DNA of 64,000 nt, from the NCBI RefSeq assembly GCF_019956555.1, contig NZ_JAHBDQ010000022.1, forward strand, positions 237,411-301,410, given 5' to 3'. The position numbers were made by a program, and so were the translations under genes. Below the pieces are notes generated by a model. It was not told the DNA's origin. It made no database searches and saw only the letters and a program-made list of their open reading frames with translations. Source of the stretch: Pseudomonas sp. A-RE-19. Its GTDB lineage: Bacteria; Pseudomonadota; Gammaproteobacteria; Pseudomonadales; Pseudomonadaceae. Each line of letters begins with the position of its first letter. Position 1 is the first letter of the stretch. This document shows, one piece after another, positions 34,393 through 42,722 of this stretch.

Positions 34393-35022
34393 CTAGGCCT
34401 CGGCCATGAAGGGCGCAGGATCGCCGCAACCGACGCGGATGACTTCCGGCTCGCCGTCGGCGAGGTTGATCACGGTGGAGGCCTTGATCCCGCCGAAACC
34501 GCCGTCAATGATCAGGTCCACCTGATGTTCCAGCAACTGACGCATTTCGTAGGGATCGGTCAACGGGTCGGTGTCGCCGGGCATGATCAGGGTCACGCTC
34601 ATCAGCGGCTCGCCAAGTTCTTCCAGCAGCGCCAGGGCAATCGGATGACTCGGCACGCGCAGGCCAATGGTGCGTTTTTTCGGATGCAGCAACAACCGCG
34701 GGACTTCGCGGGTGGCGTTGAGAATGAAGGTGTAAGGCCCTGGCAAGTGAGCCTTGAGCAAACGGAAGGTGCCGGTGTCGATCTTGGCAAACAGCCCCAA
34801 CTGCGACAGGTCGCTGCAAATCAGCGCGAAATTGTGCTTCTCATCCAGCTGACGCAGCCGGCGCACGCGTTCCACGGCGTTCTTGTCGCCGATCTGGCAA
34901 CCAATGGCGTAGGACGAGTCTGTGGGATAAATCACCACCCCGCCGCTGCGGATGATCTCGACAGCCTGTTTGATCAGGCGTGCTTGCGGGTTTTCCGGAT
35001 GAATCTGGAAAAATTGACTCAC
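34393..35022 (-). CDS. yciO: Sua5/YciO/YrdC-type protein
   Basis: Homologue of the threonylcarbamoyl-AMP synthase fold (YciO branch), 209 residues from GTG at 35022 (VSQFFQIHPENPQ). That start fits the family N-terminus; the open frame reaches ATG 35175, adding 51 residues without recognised homology. Seen: AVEIIRSGGVVIYPTDSSYAIGCQIGDKNAVERVRRLR and the KRTIGLRVPSHPIA substrate loop. YciO proteins have weak or no tRNA-modifying activity, so the cellular role is uncertain. It precedes scpA with no gap. Confidence 0.88.
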   Translation of the reverse strand: MSQFFQIHPENPQARLIKQAVEIIRSGGVVIYPTDSSYAIGCQIGDKNAVERVRRLRQLDEKHNFALICSDLSQLGLFAKIDTGTFRLLKAHLPGPYTFILNATREVPRLLLHPKKRTIGLRVPSHPIALALLEELGEPLMSVTLIMPGDTDPLTDPYEMRQLLEHQVDLIIDGGFGGIKASTVINLADGEPEVIRVGCGDPAPFMAEA

Positions 35023-35188
35023 ATTGTCTACCTGTTCAGACGACGGCAATACTGATGGCGTGAAAACTACTGCACTCGACAATTCTGCGTCAAAAACAGG
35101 CTCGGAATGCTCATTTACAAGATGTAAACTCCGCTTCCTCGCCTGTTTTTTCCTTGCCTTGCCTTCGCTCGTCACGTTTTCACATCCA

Positions 35189-36037
35189 TCAGACTAAGGA
35201 TTTGAATCGACACCACAGTGGTGGCAGATCCTCCGGGAGCGGGCGGTATTCACCGATCTCGGACCAGCCTCCAGGGCCATGAAAATCACTGCCGGCGCTG
35301 ACCAGCAGACCAAACTCACGGGCAAGAATCGCCAGGCTGCCCACCTGTTCGGCGGGCTGATGGCCATTGACCACCTCTATGGCGTGGCCCCCTGCTTGAA
35401 TATAGTCAGAAATCAGGCGGCGACGCTTGCTGCGAGTGAAATCGTAGTGCCAAGGATGCGCCAGGCTGACCCAGGCACCCGCGGCGCGCAGGGTTTCGAC
35501 CGTGTCCTCCAGGGTCGGCCAGTGTTGCTTGACGTCCCCCAGCTTGCCGGCGCCCAGCCATTTGCGGAACGCTTCGGCGCGATCCTTGACGAAACCTTCG
35601 CGCACCATCCAGTCGGCGAAGTGCGGACGGGCTGGCGCGTTACCGCTGTCGCCCAGCTCCTGTTGAATGGCCCGGGCACCGTCAAGCGCCCCCGGCATGC
35701 CTTTTAACGCCAACTTGCGGCCTATTTCTTCGGACCGTAGCCAACGGCCATCGTGCAATTTTGCGATCGCCTCGACCAACGGTTTGGCATTCACGTCGAA
35801 ACCATAGCCCAGCACGTGAATGGTCGCCCCGCCCCAGGTGCAGGACAATTCGACGCCATTGACCAGTTGCATCCCCAGCGCCGTCGCGGCGTGACGGGCC
35901 TCATCGAGGCCTTCAAGTGTATCGTGATCGGTCAAGGCCAGGACTCGCACGCCTTTCTCGAACGCACGCGCAACCAGTACCGCAGGCGCGAGGGCGCCAT
36001 CGGAAGCCGTGCTATGGCAGTGCAAATCAACATTCAC
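35189..36037 (-). CDS. rnm: PHP-domain nuclease, RNase AM / YciV
   Basis: Metal-dependent 5'-3' exoribonuclease family. PHP motifs: DLHCHSTASDG (residues 4-14), LTDHDT (about 35-40), GVELSC (about 61-66), SLAHPWHYDF (about 196-205) and GSDFHGPGGW near 250. Length 282, as for YciV. It lies upstream of yciO-scpA-scpB on the minus strand and divergent from yciB, an arrangement typical of gamma-proteobacteria. Confidence 0.9.
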   Translation of the reverse strand: MNVDLHCHSTASDGALAPAVLVARAFEKGVRVLALTDHDTLEGLDEARHAATALGMQLVNGVELSCTWGGATIHVLGYGFDVNAKPLVEAIAKLHDGRWLRSEEIGRKLALKGMPGALDGARAIQQELGDSGNAPARPHFADWMVREGFVKDRAEAFRKWLGAGKLGDVKQHWPTLEDTVETLRAAGAWVSLAHPWHYDFTRSKRRRLISDYIQAGGHAIEVVNGHQPAEQVGSLAILAREFGLLVSAGSDFHGPGGWSEIGEYRPLPEDLPPLWCRFKSLV

Positions 36038-36124
36038 AGGACTGTGTCACCTCAAATCAGCTGGCGCTATCGCGCGCCCATATGTTTGTTATTATGCCGC
36101 CACATCCTGCTTCTGGCTGCCACT

Positions 36125-36721
36125 GTGAAACAATTCATCGACTTCATCCCGCTTCTGCTGTTTTTCATCGTATTCAAAATCGATCCTCGGGTCGTCGACA
36201 TTGGCGGTCATCAACTGACTGTCGGTGGTATCTACAGCGCCACTGCGATGCTGATCATCAGCTCCCTGGTCGTTTACGGCACACTGTTCATCAAGCAGCG
36301 CAAGCTGGAGAAGAGCCAGTGGCTGACCCTCATCGCCTGCCTGGTCTTCGGCAGCCTGACCCTGGCGTTCCACAGTGAAACGTTTCTGAAATGGAAAGCC
36401 CCGGTGGTCAACTGGCTGTTCGCCCTCGCGTTCATCGGCAGCCACTTCGTCGGTGATCAACTGCTGATCAAACGCATCATGGGCCACGCGCTGACCCTGC
36501 CGGAGCCGGTCTGGACCCGTCTGAACATCGCCTGGATCGGCTTTTTCCTGTTTTGCGGCGCCGCCAACCTGTTCGTCGCGTTCACGTTCCAGAGCTACTG
36601 GGTAGACTTCAAGGTCTTCGGCAGCCTGGGCATGACTTTGCTGTTCCTGGTCGGCCAGGGCATCTACCTGTCCCGCCACTTGCACGACGCCGACACCACA
36701 ACGCCAAAAACCGAGGACTGA
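36125..36721 (+). CDS. yciB: inner-membrane septation protein A (YciB)
   Basis: Membrane protein of 198 residues with five hydrophobic segments, linked to cell-envelope and septum synthesis. The start is GTG at 36125 (VKQFIDFIPLLLFFIVFKI), the family N-terminus; longer frames reach into the divergent gene. SHFVGDQLLIKRIMGHALTLPEPVWTRLNIAWIGFFLFCG is characteristic. The yciI ATG follows 1 bp after its stop. Confidence 0.95.
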   Translation: MKQFIDFIPLLLFFIVFKIDPRVVDIGGHQLTVGGIYSATAMLIISSLVVYGTLFIKQRKLEKSQWLTLIACLVFGSLTLAFHSETFLKWKAPVVNWLFALAFIGSHFVGDQLLIKRIMGHALTLPEPVWTRLNIAWIGFFLFCGAANLFVAFTFQSYWVDFKVFGSLGMTLLFLVGQGIYLSRHLHDADTTTPKTED

Positions 36722-36722
36722 C

Positions 36723-37022
36723 ATGCTTTACGCAATCATTGCCACAGACGTCGCCAACTCCCTGGAAGCCCGCCTGGCCGCACGGCCTGCACACCTTGAG
36801 CGTCTGCAAGTGCTCAAAGGCGAAGGCCGCATCGTACTGGCCGGCCCGCACCCGGCCGTCGACAGCAATGATCCGGGCGCAGCGGGTTTCACCGGCAGCC
36901 TGATCATCGCCGAATTCGATTCGCTGAGCGCCGCAAAAGCCTGGGCCGACGCCGACCCGTACGTTGCCGCGGGCGTCTACGCCAATGTTTCGGTCAAGCC
37001 ATTCAAGCAAGTCCTGCCATAA
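36723..37022 (+). CDS. yciI: YciI family protein
   Basis: A 99-residue ferredoxin-like-fold protein (dimeric alpha/beta barrel). MLYAIIATDVANSLEARLAARPAHLERLQ, the AGPHPA segment with conserved His, and DPYVAAGVYANVSVKPFKQVLP match YciI. A substrate is not known for the family. It is translated just after yciB and forms the end of that operon; an inverted repeat follows. Confidence 0.95.
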   Translation: MLYAIIATDVANSLEARLAARPAHLERLQVLKGEGRIVLAGPHPAVDSNDPGAAGFTGSLIIAEFDSLSAAKAWADADPYVAAGVYANVSVKPFKQVLP

Positions 37023-37031
37023 AGTTCTCGC

Positions 37032-37062
37032 GCGCGATGAGTCTTGTCGATTCATCGCGCGT
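37032..37062 (+). terminator. possible terminator after yciI
   Basis: CGCGCGATGA at 37032-37041 faces TCATCGCGCG at 37053-37062 across an 11-nt loop, starting 10 bp after the yciI stop. Only a mixed TTCAATCACT tract follows, so efficiency is uncertain. Confidence 0.55.
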
Positions 37063-37132
37063 TCAATCACTCATTATTCTCGTTTACCGGCCGACAACCT
37101 GCCCAATACTCGTATTGGAATCAGGAGTTGCG

Positions 37133-37543
37133 ATGCGCAAAGGTCCGTTGTGTCTGATGTTGGTGACGTTGTCGATCATGGCGCCCGCCCACGGCGAAGA
37201 AAGCGCCGAAGGTGGCAACTCGACGCCGCTGTCCCTGAGCGCCGGCAGCCAGATCACCGAGTTACAGCAGCGCTTGAAGGCAAGCGAACAGCAACGAGAA
37301 GCACTGAGCAAACAATTGCAAAATACTGATGGCGAACGCGAAAGCGTTCAGCTGAACCGGTTGCGCCAAGAGAACCAGCGCTTGAAGCTGCAACTCAAGG
37401 AAACCCTGGCCAGCCCACTGCCGCGGCTGCTGACTGATCAACAGCAGTGGTTCGTTATTGGCGCCGGAGTAGCGCTATTGGCCCTGCTCTGCGGTATCTT
37501 CGCCAGTGGTGCACGTAGAACACGTCGGCAATGGCTAAATTGA
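37133..37543 (+). CDS. exported/anchored coiled-coil protein
   Basis: A 136-residue protein starting at 37133 with a TCAGGAG site. A signal peptide (about 1-21, ending APAHGEE) precedes a coiled coil (about 40-100: ITELQQRLKASEQQREALSKQLQ, LNRLRQENQRLKLQLKE). A C-terminal membrane segment (WFVIGAGVALLALLCGIFASG) and basic end RRTRRQWLN follow. The topology recalls the coiled-coil and anchor part of YgiM-type proteins, without the SH3 domain. It ends 7 bp before the cpxR-like gene and is probably co-transcribed with it. Role unknown. Confidence 0.75.
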   Translation: MRKGPLCLMLVTLSIMAPAHGEESAEGGNSTPLSLSAGSQITELQQRLKASEQQREALSKQLQNTDGERESVQLNRLRQENQRLKLQLKETLASPLPRLLTDQQQWFVIGAGVALLALLCGIFASGARRTRRQWLN

Positions 37544-37550
37544 GTGAGTC

Positions 37551-38228
37551 ATGAGCGAGCTGTTATTAATTGATGATGACCAGGAGCTGTGTGAGCTTCT
37601 GAGTAGTTGGCTGAGCCAGGAGGGCTTTCAGGTCCGCGCCTGCCATGACGGCCAGAGCGCCCGTCGTGCGCTGGCCGAAACGTCCCCCGCGGCCGTGGTG
37701 CTGGACGTGATGCTGCCGGACGGCAGCGGCCTGGAACTGCTCAAGCAACTGCGCAGCGACCATCCGGAGTTGCCGGTGCTGATGCTCTCGGCCCGTGGCG
37801 AACCGCTGGACCGCATTCTCGGCCTGGAACTCGGTGCCGACGATTACCTGGCCAAGCCGTGCGACCCCCGGGAACTGACAGCCCGCCTGCGCGCGGTATT
37901 GCGCCGCAGTCATCCGACGGCAGTCTCCAGCCAGCTCGAACTGGGGGATTTGTGCTTCAGCCCGGTGCGTGGCGTGGTCAGTATCGATGAACAGGAATTC
38001 ACCCTCACGGTCTCCGAAAGTCGTCTGCTTGAAGCCCTGCTCAAGCAACCCGGCGAGCCGCTGGATAAACAGGAACTGGCGCAAATCGCCCTCGGTCGCA
38101 AACTGACCCTGTACGACCGCAGCCTGGACATGCACGTGAGCAATCTGCGCAAAAAAATCGGCCCGCACCCCGATGGCCGCCCGCGCATCGTCGCGCTGCG
38201 CAGCCGCGGTTACTATTACAGCCTCTGA
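37551..38228 (+). CDS. cpxR: OmpR-family response regulator, CpxR-like
   Basis: A 225-residue DNA-binding response regulator. Receiver domain: acidic pair in LLIDDDQE, phospho-Asp in VVLDVMLPDGSG (about residue 50) and conserved Lys in DYLAKPCDPREL. Winged helix from about 130 (LTVSESRLLEALLKQPGEPLDKQEL; LDMHVSNLRKKIG; LRSRGYYYSL). The nearby cpxP-like gene with a CpxR-type box and the cpxA-like kinase downstream support assignment as CpxR. Confidence 0.88.
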   Translation: MSELLLIDDDQELCELLSSWLSQEGFQVRACHDGQSARRALAETSPAAVVLDVMLPDGSGLELLKQLRSDHPELPVLMLSARGEPLDRILGLELGADDYLAKPCDPRELTARLRAVLRRSHPTAVSSQLELGDLCFSPVRGVVSIDEQEFTLTVSESRLLEALLKQPGEPLDKQELAQIALGRKLTLYDRSLDMHVSNLRKKIGPHPDGRPRIVALRSRGYYYSL

Positions 38229-38260
38229 ATCCGAACGCGATGTGATCTGCGACCACCTCC

Positions 38261-38350
38261 GTAGGAGCTGCCGCAGGCTGCGATCTTTTGATCTTGTTCC
38301 TGGCCGGCAAAAGCAAAATCAAAAGATCGCAGCCTTCGGCAGCTCCTACG
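38261..38350. repeat. REP pair (family A)
   Basis: GTAGGAGCTGCCGCAGGCTG...GATCTTTTGATC and its inverted copy, between cpxR and the cpxP-like gene. It may separate their transcripts. Confidence 0.9.
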
Positions 38351-38397
38351 CCGGACCGTGGTGCATCGAGGAATTGTCAGGCAGGTAGAAAATCGTC

Positions 38398-38413
38398 TTT
38401 ACCCAAGCTTTAC
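38398..38413. promoter_or_regulatory. CpxR-type box upstream of cpxP/spy-like gene
   Basis: TTTAC at 38398-38402 and again at 38409-38413, a direct repeat 11 bp apart (one helix turn). Read on the other strand this is GTAAA-N6-GTAAA, close to the CpxR consensus. It lies 83 bp before the cpxP-like ATG. Confidence 0.65.
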
Positions 38414-38495
38414 GCTCCGCTGACCGCCGCTGACCTTGATCTGCGTAATCTGTACTCATCCGGAACGTACCGGGAACGAGACAAGGAGATACACC

Positions 38496-38945
38496 ATGCG
38501 CAAGACTCTTATCGCTCTGATGTTCGCTGCCGCCCTGCCGACCGTTGCCATGGCCGCGCCTGAAGGCGCAGGCCCGATGGGTGATCACATGGACGGCTCA
38601 CGCCACGGCGGTCAGATGTATGGCATGCATGGTAAAGGCCCATACAGCCAGTTGGACCTGAGCCGCGAACAGCGCGAGCAGATCCGCAAGATCATGGGCG
38701 AGCAGATGCACGAGCGTCAGCAGTTGGTCGACAAGTACCTGGAAAAACTCTCCCCAGCCGACCAGAAAGCCCTGAAAGACGAGATGGCGGCCAAGCACAA
38801 GAAAGCCGAAGCCGACGTTCGCGCGCTGCTGAAACCGGATCAACAGAAGCAATTCGACGAGATCCAGAAGAAACAGGCGGAGCGCCGCGCCGAATGGGCC
38901 GAGTTCAAGGCCTGGAAAGCGCAGCAACAGCAAAAGGCGCAATAA
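38496..38945 (+). CDS. periplasmic CpxP/Spy-like stress protein
   Basis: A 149-residue periplasmic helical protein. The start at 38496 has an AAGGAG site and gives a signal peptide MRKTLIALMFAAALPTVAMA (1-20). A His/Met-rich segment (MGDHMDGSRHGGQMYGMHGK, about 29-48) could bind metal. Spy/CpxP helices follow: LDLSREQREQIRKIMGEQM and LLKPDQQKQFDEIQKKQ, two LTxxQ-like motifs. It sits between the response regulator and sensor kinase genes and probably acts as a chaperone or feedback sensor for the kinase. Confidence 0.87.
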   Translation: MRKTLIALMFAAALPTVAMAAPEGAGPMGDHMDGSRHGGQMYGMHGKGPYSQLDLSREQREQIRKIMGEQMHERQQLVDKYLEKLSPADQKALKDEMAAKHKKAEADVRALLKPDQQKQFDEIQKKQAERRAEWAEFKAWKAQQQQKAQ

Positions 38946-39003
38946 TGCGCTAACCCCCGGACCCAACGGCTAAACCCCGTTGGGCCTGTTGCCACTCAAT
39001 TTA

Positions 39004-39094
39004 ATGTGGGAGCGAGCCTGCTCGCGATGGCGTCCTTTCAGTCACGTTGATGTTGAATGTGCCGACGCTATCGCGAGCAGGCTCGTTCCCACAT
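39004..39094. repeat. REP pair (family B)
   Basis: ATGTGGGAGCGAGCCTGCTCGCGATGG and its inverted copy between the cpxP-like gene and the kinase gene, 26 bp before the latter's GTG. Confidence 0.9.
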
Positions 39095-39120
39095 GGATTT
39101 GCGCTAGTTGAGGATTTTCT

Positions 39121-40461
39121 GTGCGCTCATTGTTCTGGCGTATCCTGGCCAGCTTCTGGCTGGCCATCGCTCTGGTTGCAGGGCTCTCCATTCTGCTCGG
39201 GCATATGCTCAACCAGGACGCGTGGATTCTCAGTCGCCACCCGGGCCTCAATACGCTGGCCGAACAGTGGACGCAAACCTACGAAAGCCAGGGCGAAGAA
39301 GCCGCCCAGGACATTCTGGAGCAGCGCAAGCGCCAGTATCATATCGACGTTCAGGTGCTCAACGAGACCGGTGACCCGGTCGTACGCGGCACCTTCCCCC
39401 GGCGGGCGGCGGCCTTCGAAGCGCGGCAGAACAATAATGATCGGCGCCTGCCGTGGCGTCGTCTGACCGATGAATACACCAGCGCCAAAACGGGCGACAC
39501 CTACCTGCTGATCTACCGCATTCCGCACCCGGAGCTGGACGCCTGGCACCGTGAAAGCCTGCTTTGGCCGTTGAGTGCGCTGGGTATCGCCCTGGTGGTG
39601 CTGACCCTGTTCAGCCTGCTGGTGACCTTTTCCATTACCCGACCGCTGAGCCGTTTGCGCGGCGCGGTGCATGACCTCGGGCAGACGACGTATCAGCAAA
39701 ACAGCCTGGCGCAACTGGCCAATCGGCGCGATGAATTCGGCGTGCTGGCCAACGACTTCAACCGCATGGGTGCGCGTCTGCAAAGCCTGATCGGCAGCCA
39801 GCGGCAATTGCTGCGGGACGTGTCCCACGAGTTGCGTTCGCCCTTGGCCCGGCTGCGCATTGCATTGGCACTGGCCGAGCGGGCCAATCCTGAAGAACGG
39901 GAAAAACTCTGGCCACGCCTGACCCGTGAATGCGATCGACTGGAAGCGCTGATCAGCGAAATCCTGGTGTTGGCGCGAGTCGATGCCGACAACGCCAGTG
40001 CCGAAGAGGTGGACCTCAATGCGCTGCTCAATACCTTGCAGAAGGACGCTCAACTGGGCTCGCCAGAGCAGAACGTGCGCCTTGAGGCCGAGCCTCAACT
40101 GAACCTCAAAGGCTGGCCGACCATGATCGAGCGCGCCGTGGACAACCTGCTGCGCAATGCCCAGCGTTTTAACCCGGTCGGGCAACCGATCGAAATGCAG
40201 GCGTCGCGTCAAGGCGACAGGATTGTGGTCAGCGTGCGCGACCATGGCCCCGGCGTAGAGGCCGAGCATTTGAATCAACTGGGGGAGCCCTTCTATCGGG
40301 CACCGGGGCAGACAACGGCCGGGCATGGCCTTGGGCTGGCCATTGCACGACGCGCGGCGGAACGACATGGCGGCAGTCTGATGCTGGCCAATCATCCGGA
40401 GGGCGGGTTTATTGCCAGCCTGGAATTGCCATTGGTGCCGGGGGCGGTGGTGCAGCCGTAA
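39121..40461 (+). CDS. cpxA: sensor histidine kinase, CpxA-like
   Basis: A 446-residue inner-membrane kinase starting at GTG 39121. Membrane segment 1 at about 9-27 (FWLAIALVAGLSILLG), a periplasmic domain of about 120 residues, and segment 2 at about 148-172. HAMP follows (ITRPLSRLRGAVHDL), then the phospho-His in LLRDVSHELRSPLARL (about 243). The ATPase domain has the N box DNLLRNAQRF and G boxes DHGPGVE and GHGLGLAIARR. Partner of the CpxR-like regulator upstream, despite the intervening cpxP-like gene and REPs. Confidence 0.9.
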   Translation: MRSLFWRILASFWLAIALVAGLSILLGHMLNQDAWILSRHPGLNTLAEQWTQTYESQGEEAAQDILEQRKRQYHIDVQVLNETGDPVVRGTFPRRAAAFEARQNNNDRRLPWRRLTDEYTSAKTGDTYLLIYRIPHPELDAWHRESLLWPLSALGIALVVLTLFSLLVTFSITRPLSRLRGAVHDLGQTTYQQNSLAQLANRRDEFGVLANDFNRMGARLQSLIGSQRQLLRDVSHELRSPLARLRIALALAERANPEEREKLWPRLTRECDRLEALISEILVLARVDADNASAEEVDLNALLNTLQKDAQLGSPEQNVRLEAEPQLNLKGWPTMIERAVDNLLRNAQRFNPVGQPIEMQASRQGDRIVVSVRDHGPGVEAEHLNQLGEPFYRAPGQTTAGHGLGLAIARRAAERHGGSLMLANHPEGGFIASLELPLVPGAVVQP

Positions 40462-40476
40462 GTGCAGTGGTGATGC

Positions 40477-40568
40477 AAAAAGATCGCAGCCTCGTTTCAC
40501 TCGACAGCTCCTACAGGGATATCTGTACATGTAGGAGCTGTCGAGTGAAACGAGGCTGCGATCTTTTG
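40477..40568. repeat. long-arm REP pair (family A variant)
   Basis: AAAAGATCGCAGCCTCGTTT... and a near-perfect inverted copy ending AACGAGGCTGCGATCTTTT. The arms are about 37 bp because the variable part (TCGTTTCACTCGACAG) is also mirrored. It lies between the convergent cpxA and nitroreductase genes. Confidence 0.9.
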
Positions 40569-40578
40569 ATCTTCCGCT

Positions 40579-41145
40579 TCAGGCCTTACCGGGCCAGGCG
40601 CTGACGAACTCGGTCAAATCAACCTTCTCCGCAACACGCGGTTCTTTCTGCGGCGTACCGAGATAAAGGAACGCAATCACCTCTTCCCCTTCCGCCAGCC
40701 CCAAGCCTTTAGCCACATGCTCCGAATACGCCAGCTCTCCGGTGCGCCACACCGCGCCAATGCCCTGCGCATAGGCCGCCAGTAAAATCCCGTGAGCCGC
40801 ACAGCCTGCCGCCAACAGTTGTTCGGACTTCGGATATTTGACGTGCTCCTGCAAACGCGCAATCACCACAACCACCAGCGGCGCACGCAATGGACCGTTA
40901 CGCGCCTTGTCCAGCAAGGCCTCGGACACATTACTGTCTTGCAGCTTCGCCGCTTCGGCCAGCAACTCGCCCATTTGCTCGCGCGCCGCGCCTTCGACTG
41001 TCAGGAAGCGCCAAGGCTGCAGATGGCCGTGGTCTGGTGCGCGCATCGCGGCGGCAAACAGCACTTCCCGTTGCTCGGCGGTAGGCGACGGATCGAGCAG
41101 TCGTGGAACGGAAACACGGTTGAGCAAAGCGTCGAGAGCCTGCAT
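40579..41145 (-). CDS. nitroreductase family protein (YdjA-like)
   Basis: FMN-dependent NAD(P)H oxidoreductase, 188 residues. RVSVPRLLDPSPTAEQREVLFAAAMRAPDHGHLQPWRFLTVEG near the N-terminus is the FMN-binding region of the YdjA/RutE-like nitroreductases; ASGRLL-type features are replaced by the short YdjA form. FLYLGTPQKEPRVAEKVDLTEFV closes the protein. Monocistronic, divergent from trkH. Physiological substrate unknown. Confidence 0.9.
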   Translation of the reverse strand: MQALDALLNRVSVPRLLDPSPTAEQREVLFAAAMRAPDHGHLQPWRFLTVEGAAREQMGELLAEAAKLQDSNVSEALLDKARNGPLRAPLVVVVIARLQEHVKYPKSEQLLAAGCAAHGILLAAYAQGIGAVWRTGELAYSEHVAKGLGLAEGEEVIAFLYLGTPQKEPRVAEKVDLTEFVSAWPGKA

Positions 41146-41267
41146 CGGCCAACTCCTGTAAAAAATGTTTGGCTATTCTAGCGAGAACCCGTCCGGGCTG
41201 CCGGTTTACATGACCTGCCCCACAGGTAGAATGGCGCCCTTCCACTATTTCAGCCCGAGCGGACTTC

Positions 41268-42722
41268 ATGGCGTTGCCGACCTTACGGATCATTGGTTTC
41301 ATCATCGGCATCTTCCTGATCACGCTGTCCATCGCCATGGTCGTGCCCATGGTCACCCTGGTGATCTTCGAACGCACCAGTGACCTGCCGTCGTTTCTCT
41401 GGGCCAGCATGATCACCTTTGTCGCCGGCCTGGCCCTGGTGATTCCGGGACGCCCCGAGCACATCCACCTACGCCCGCGAGACATGTACCTGCTGACCGT
41501 CAGCAGCTGGCTGGTGGTGTGCATCTTCGCCGCCCTGCCGTTCCTGCTGACCCAGCACATCAGCTACACCGACTCGTTTTTCGAAAGCATGTCCGGCATC
41601 ACCGCCACCGGTTCGACGGTGCTCACTGGCCTGGACAGCATGTCCCCCGGCATCCTGATATGGCGTTCATTGCTGCACTGGATCGGCGGCATCGGCTTTA
41701 TCGGCATGGCGGTAGCGATTCTGCCACTGCTGCGCATCGGTGGCATGCGGCTGTTTCAGACTGAGTCGTCGGACCGTTCCGAAAAGGTCATGCCCCGTTC
41801 GCACATGGTGGCGCGTTTGATCGTTGCGGCCTACGTCGGTATCACCATTTTCGGCAGCCTGGCGTTCTGGTGGGCCGGGATGAGCCCGTTCGATGCAATC
41901 AATCACGCGATGTCGGCGATTTCCACCGGCGGCTTTTCCACCTCCGACCAGTCTTTGGCCAAGTGGCCGGAGCCTGCGGTGCATTGGGTCGCGATCGTCA
42001 TCATGATTCTCGGTGCCCTGCCGTTCACCCTGTATGTCGCCATGTTGCGCGGTAACCGTCGGGCACTGATCAAGGATGAACAGGTTCAGGGCCTGCTCGG
42101 TATGTTGCTGGTGACCTGGCTGGTACTCGGCACCTGGTACTGGTGGACCACCCAACTGCACTGGCTGGAAGCCTTGCGGCATGTGGCGCTGAACGTGACG
42201 TCGGTGGTGACCACCACCGGTTTTGCACTGGGGGACTACAGCCTCTGGGGCAATTTCTCGCTGATGCTGTTCTTCTATCTGGGGTTTGTCGGCGGCTGTT
42301 CGGGCTCGACCGCTGGCGGGATCAAGATTTTCCGCTTCCAGGTCGCCTACATTTTGCTCAAGGCCAACCTTAACCAGTTGATACACCCGCGTGCGGTGAT
42401 CAAGCAGAAATACAACGGCCACCGTCTCGACGAAGAGATCGTGCGCTCGATCCTGACCTTTTCGTTCTTCTTCGCCATCACCATTTGCGTCATCGCATTG
42501 CTGCTGTCGCTACTGGGCGTGGACTGGATGACGGCCCTGACCGGCGCGGCCAGCACGGTGTCCGGCGTCGGCCCGGGGCTCGGCGAAACGATCGGCCCGG
42601 CCGGTAACTTCGCCAGCCTGCCGGATGCCGCGAAGTGGATTCTCTCGTTCGGCATGCTATTGGGCCGGCTGGAGATCATTACGGTGTTTGTTCTGTGTAT
42701 CCCTGCGTTCTGGCGTCACTGA
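41268..42722 (+). CDS. trkH: TrkH-family potassium uptake protein
   Basis: Channel-like subunit of the Trk K+ system, 484 residues, about ten membrane segments. Four selectivity-filter-type loops are visible: SMSGITATGSTVLTGLD, MSAISTGGFSTSD, NVTSVVTTTGFALGD and GAASTVSGVGPGLGE. Needs a TrkA partner encoded elsewhere. The last 44 bp overlap the 3' end of a convergent AraC-type regulator gene. Confidence 0.95.
   Translation: MALPTLRIIGFIIGIFLITLSIAMVVPMVTLVIFERTSDLPSFLWASMITFVAGLALVIPGRPEHIHLRPRDMYLLTVSSWLVVCIFAALPFLLTQHISYTDSFFESMSGITATGSTVLTGLDSMSPGILIWRSLLHWIGGIGFIGMAVAILPLLRIGGMRLFQTESSDRSEKVMPRSHMVARLIVAAYVGITIFGSLAFWWAGMSPFDAINHAMSAISTGGFSTSDQSLAKWPEPAVHWVAIVIMILGALPFTLYVAMLRGNRRALIKDEQVQGLLGMLLVTWLVLGTWYWWTTQLHWLEALRHVALNVTSVVTTTGFALGDYSLWGNFSLMLFFYLGFVGGCSGSTAGGIKIFRFQVAYILLKANLNQLIHPRAVIKQKYNGHRLDEEIVRSILTFSFFFAITICVIALLLSLLGVDWMTALTGAASTVSGVGPGLGETIGPAGNFASLPDAAKWILSFGMLLGRLEIITVFVLCIPAFWRH

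Noticed and set aside
39127..40530. 467-codon minus-strand frame opposite cpxA
   Set aside because: Antisense shadow, runs into a REP, no domain.
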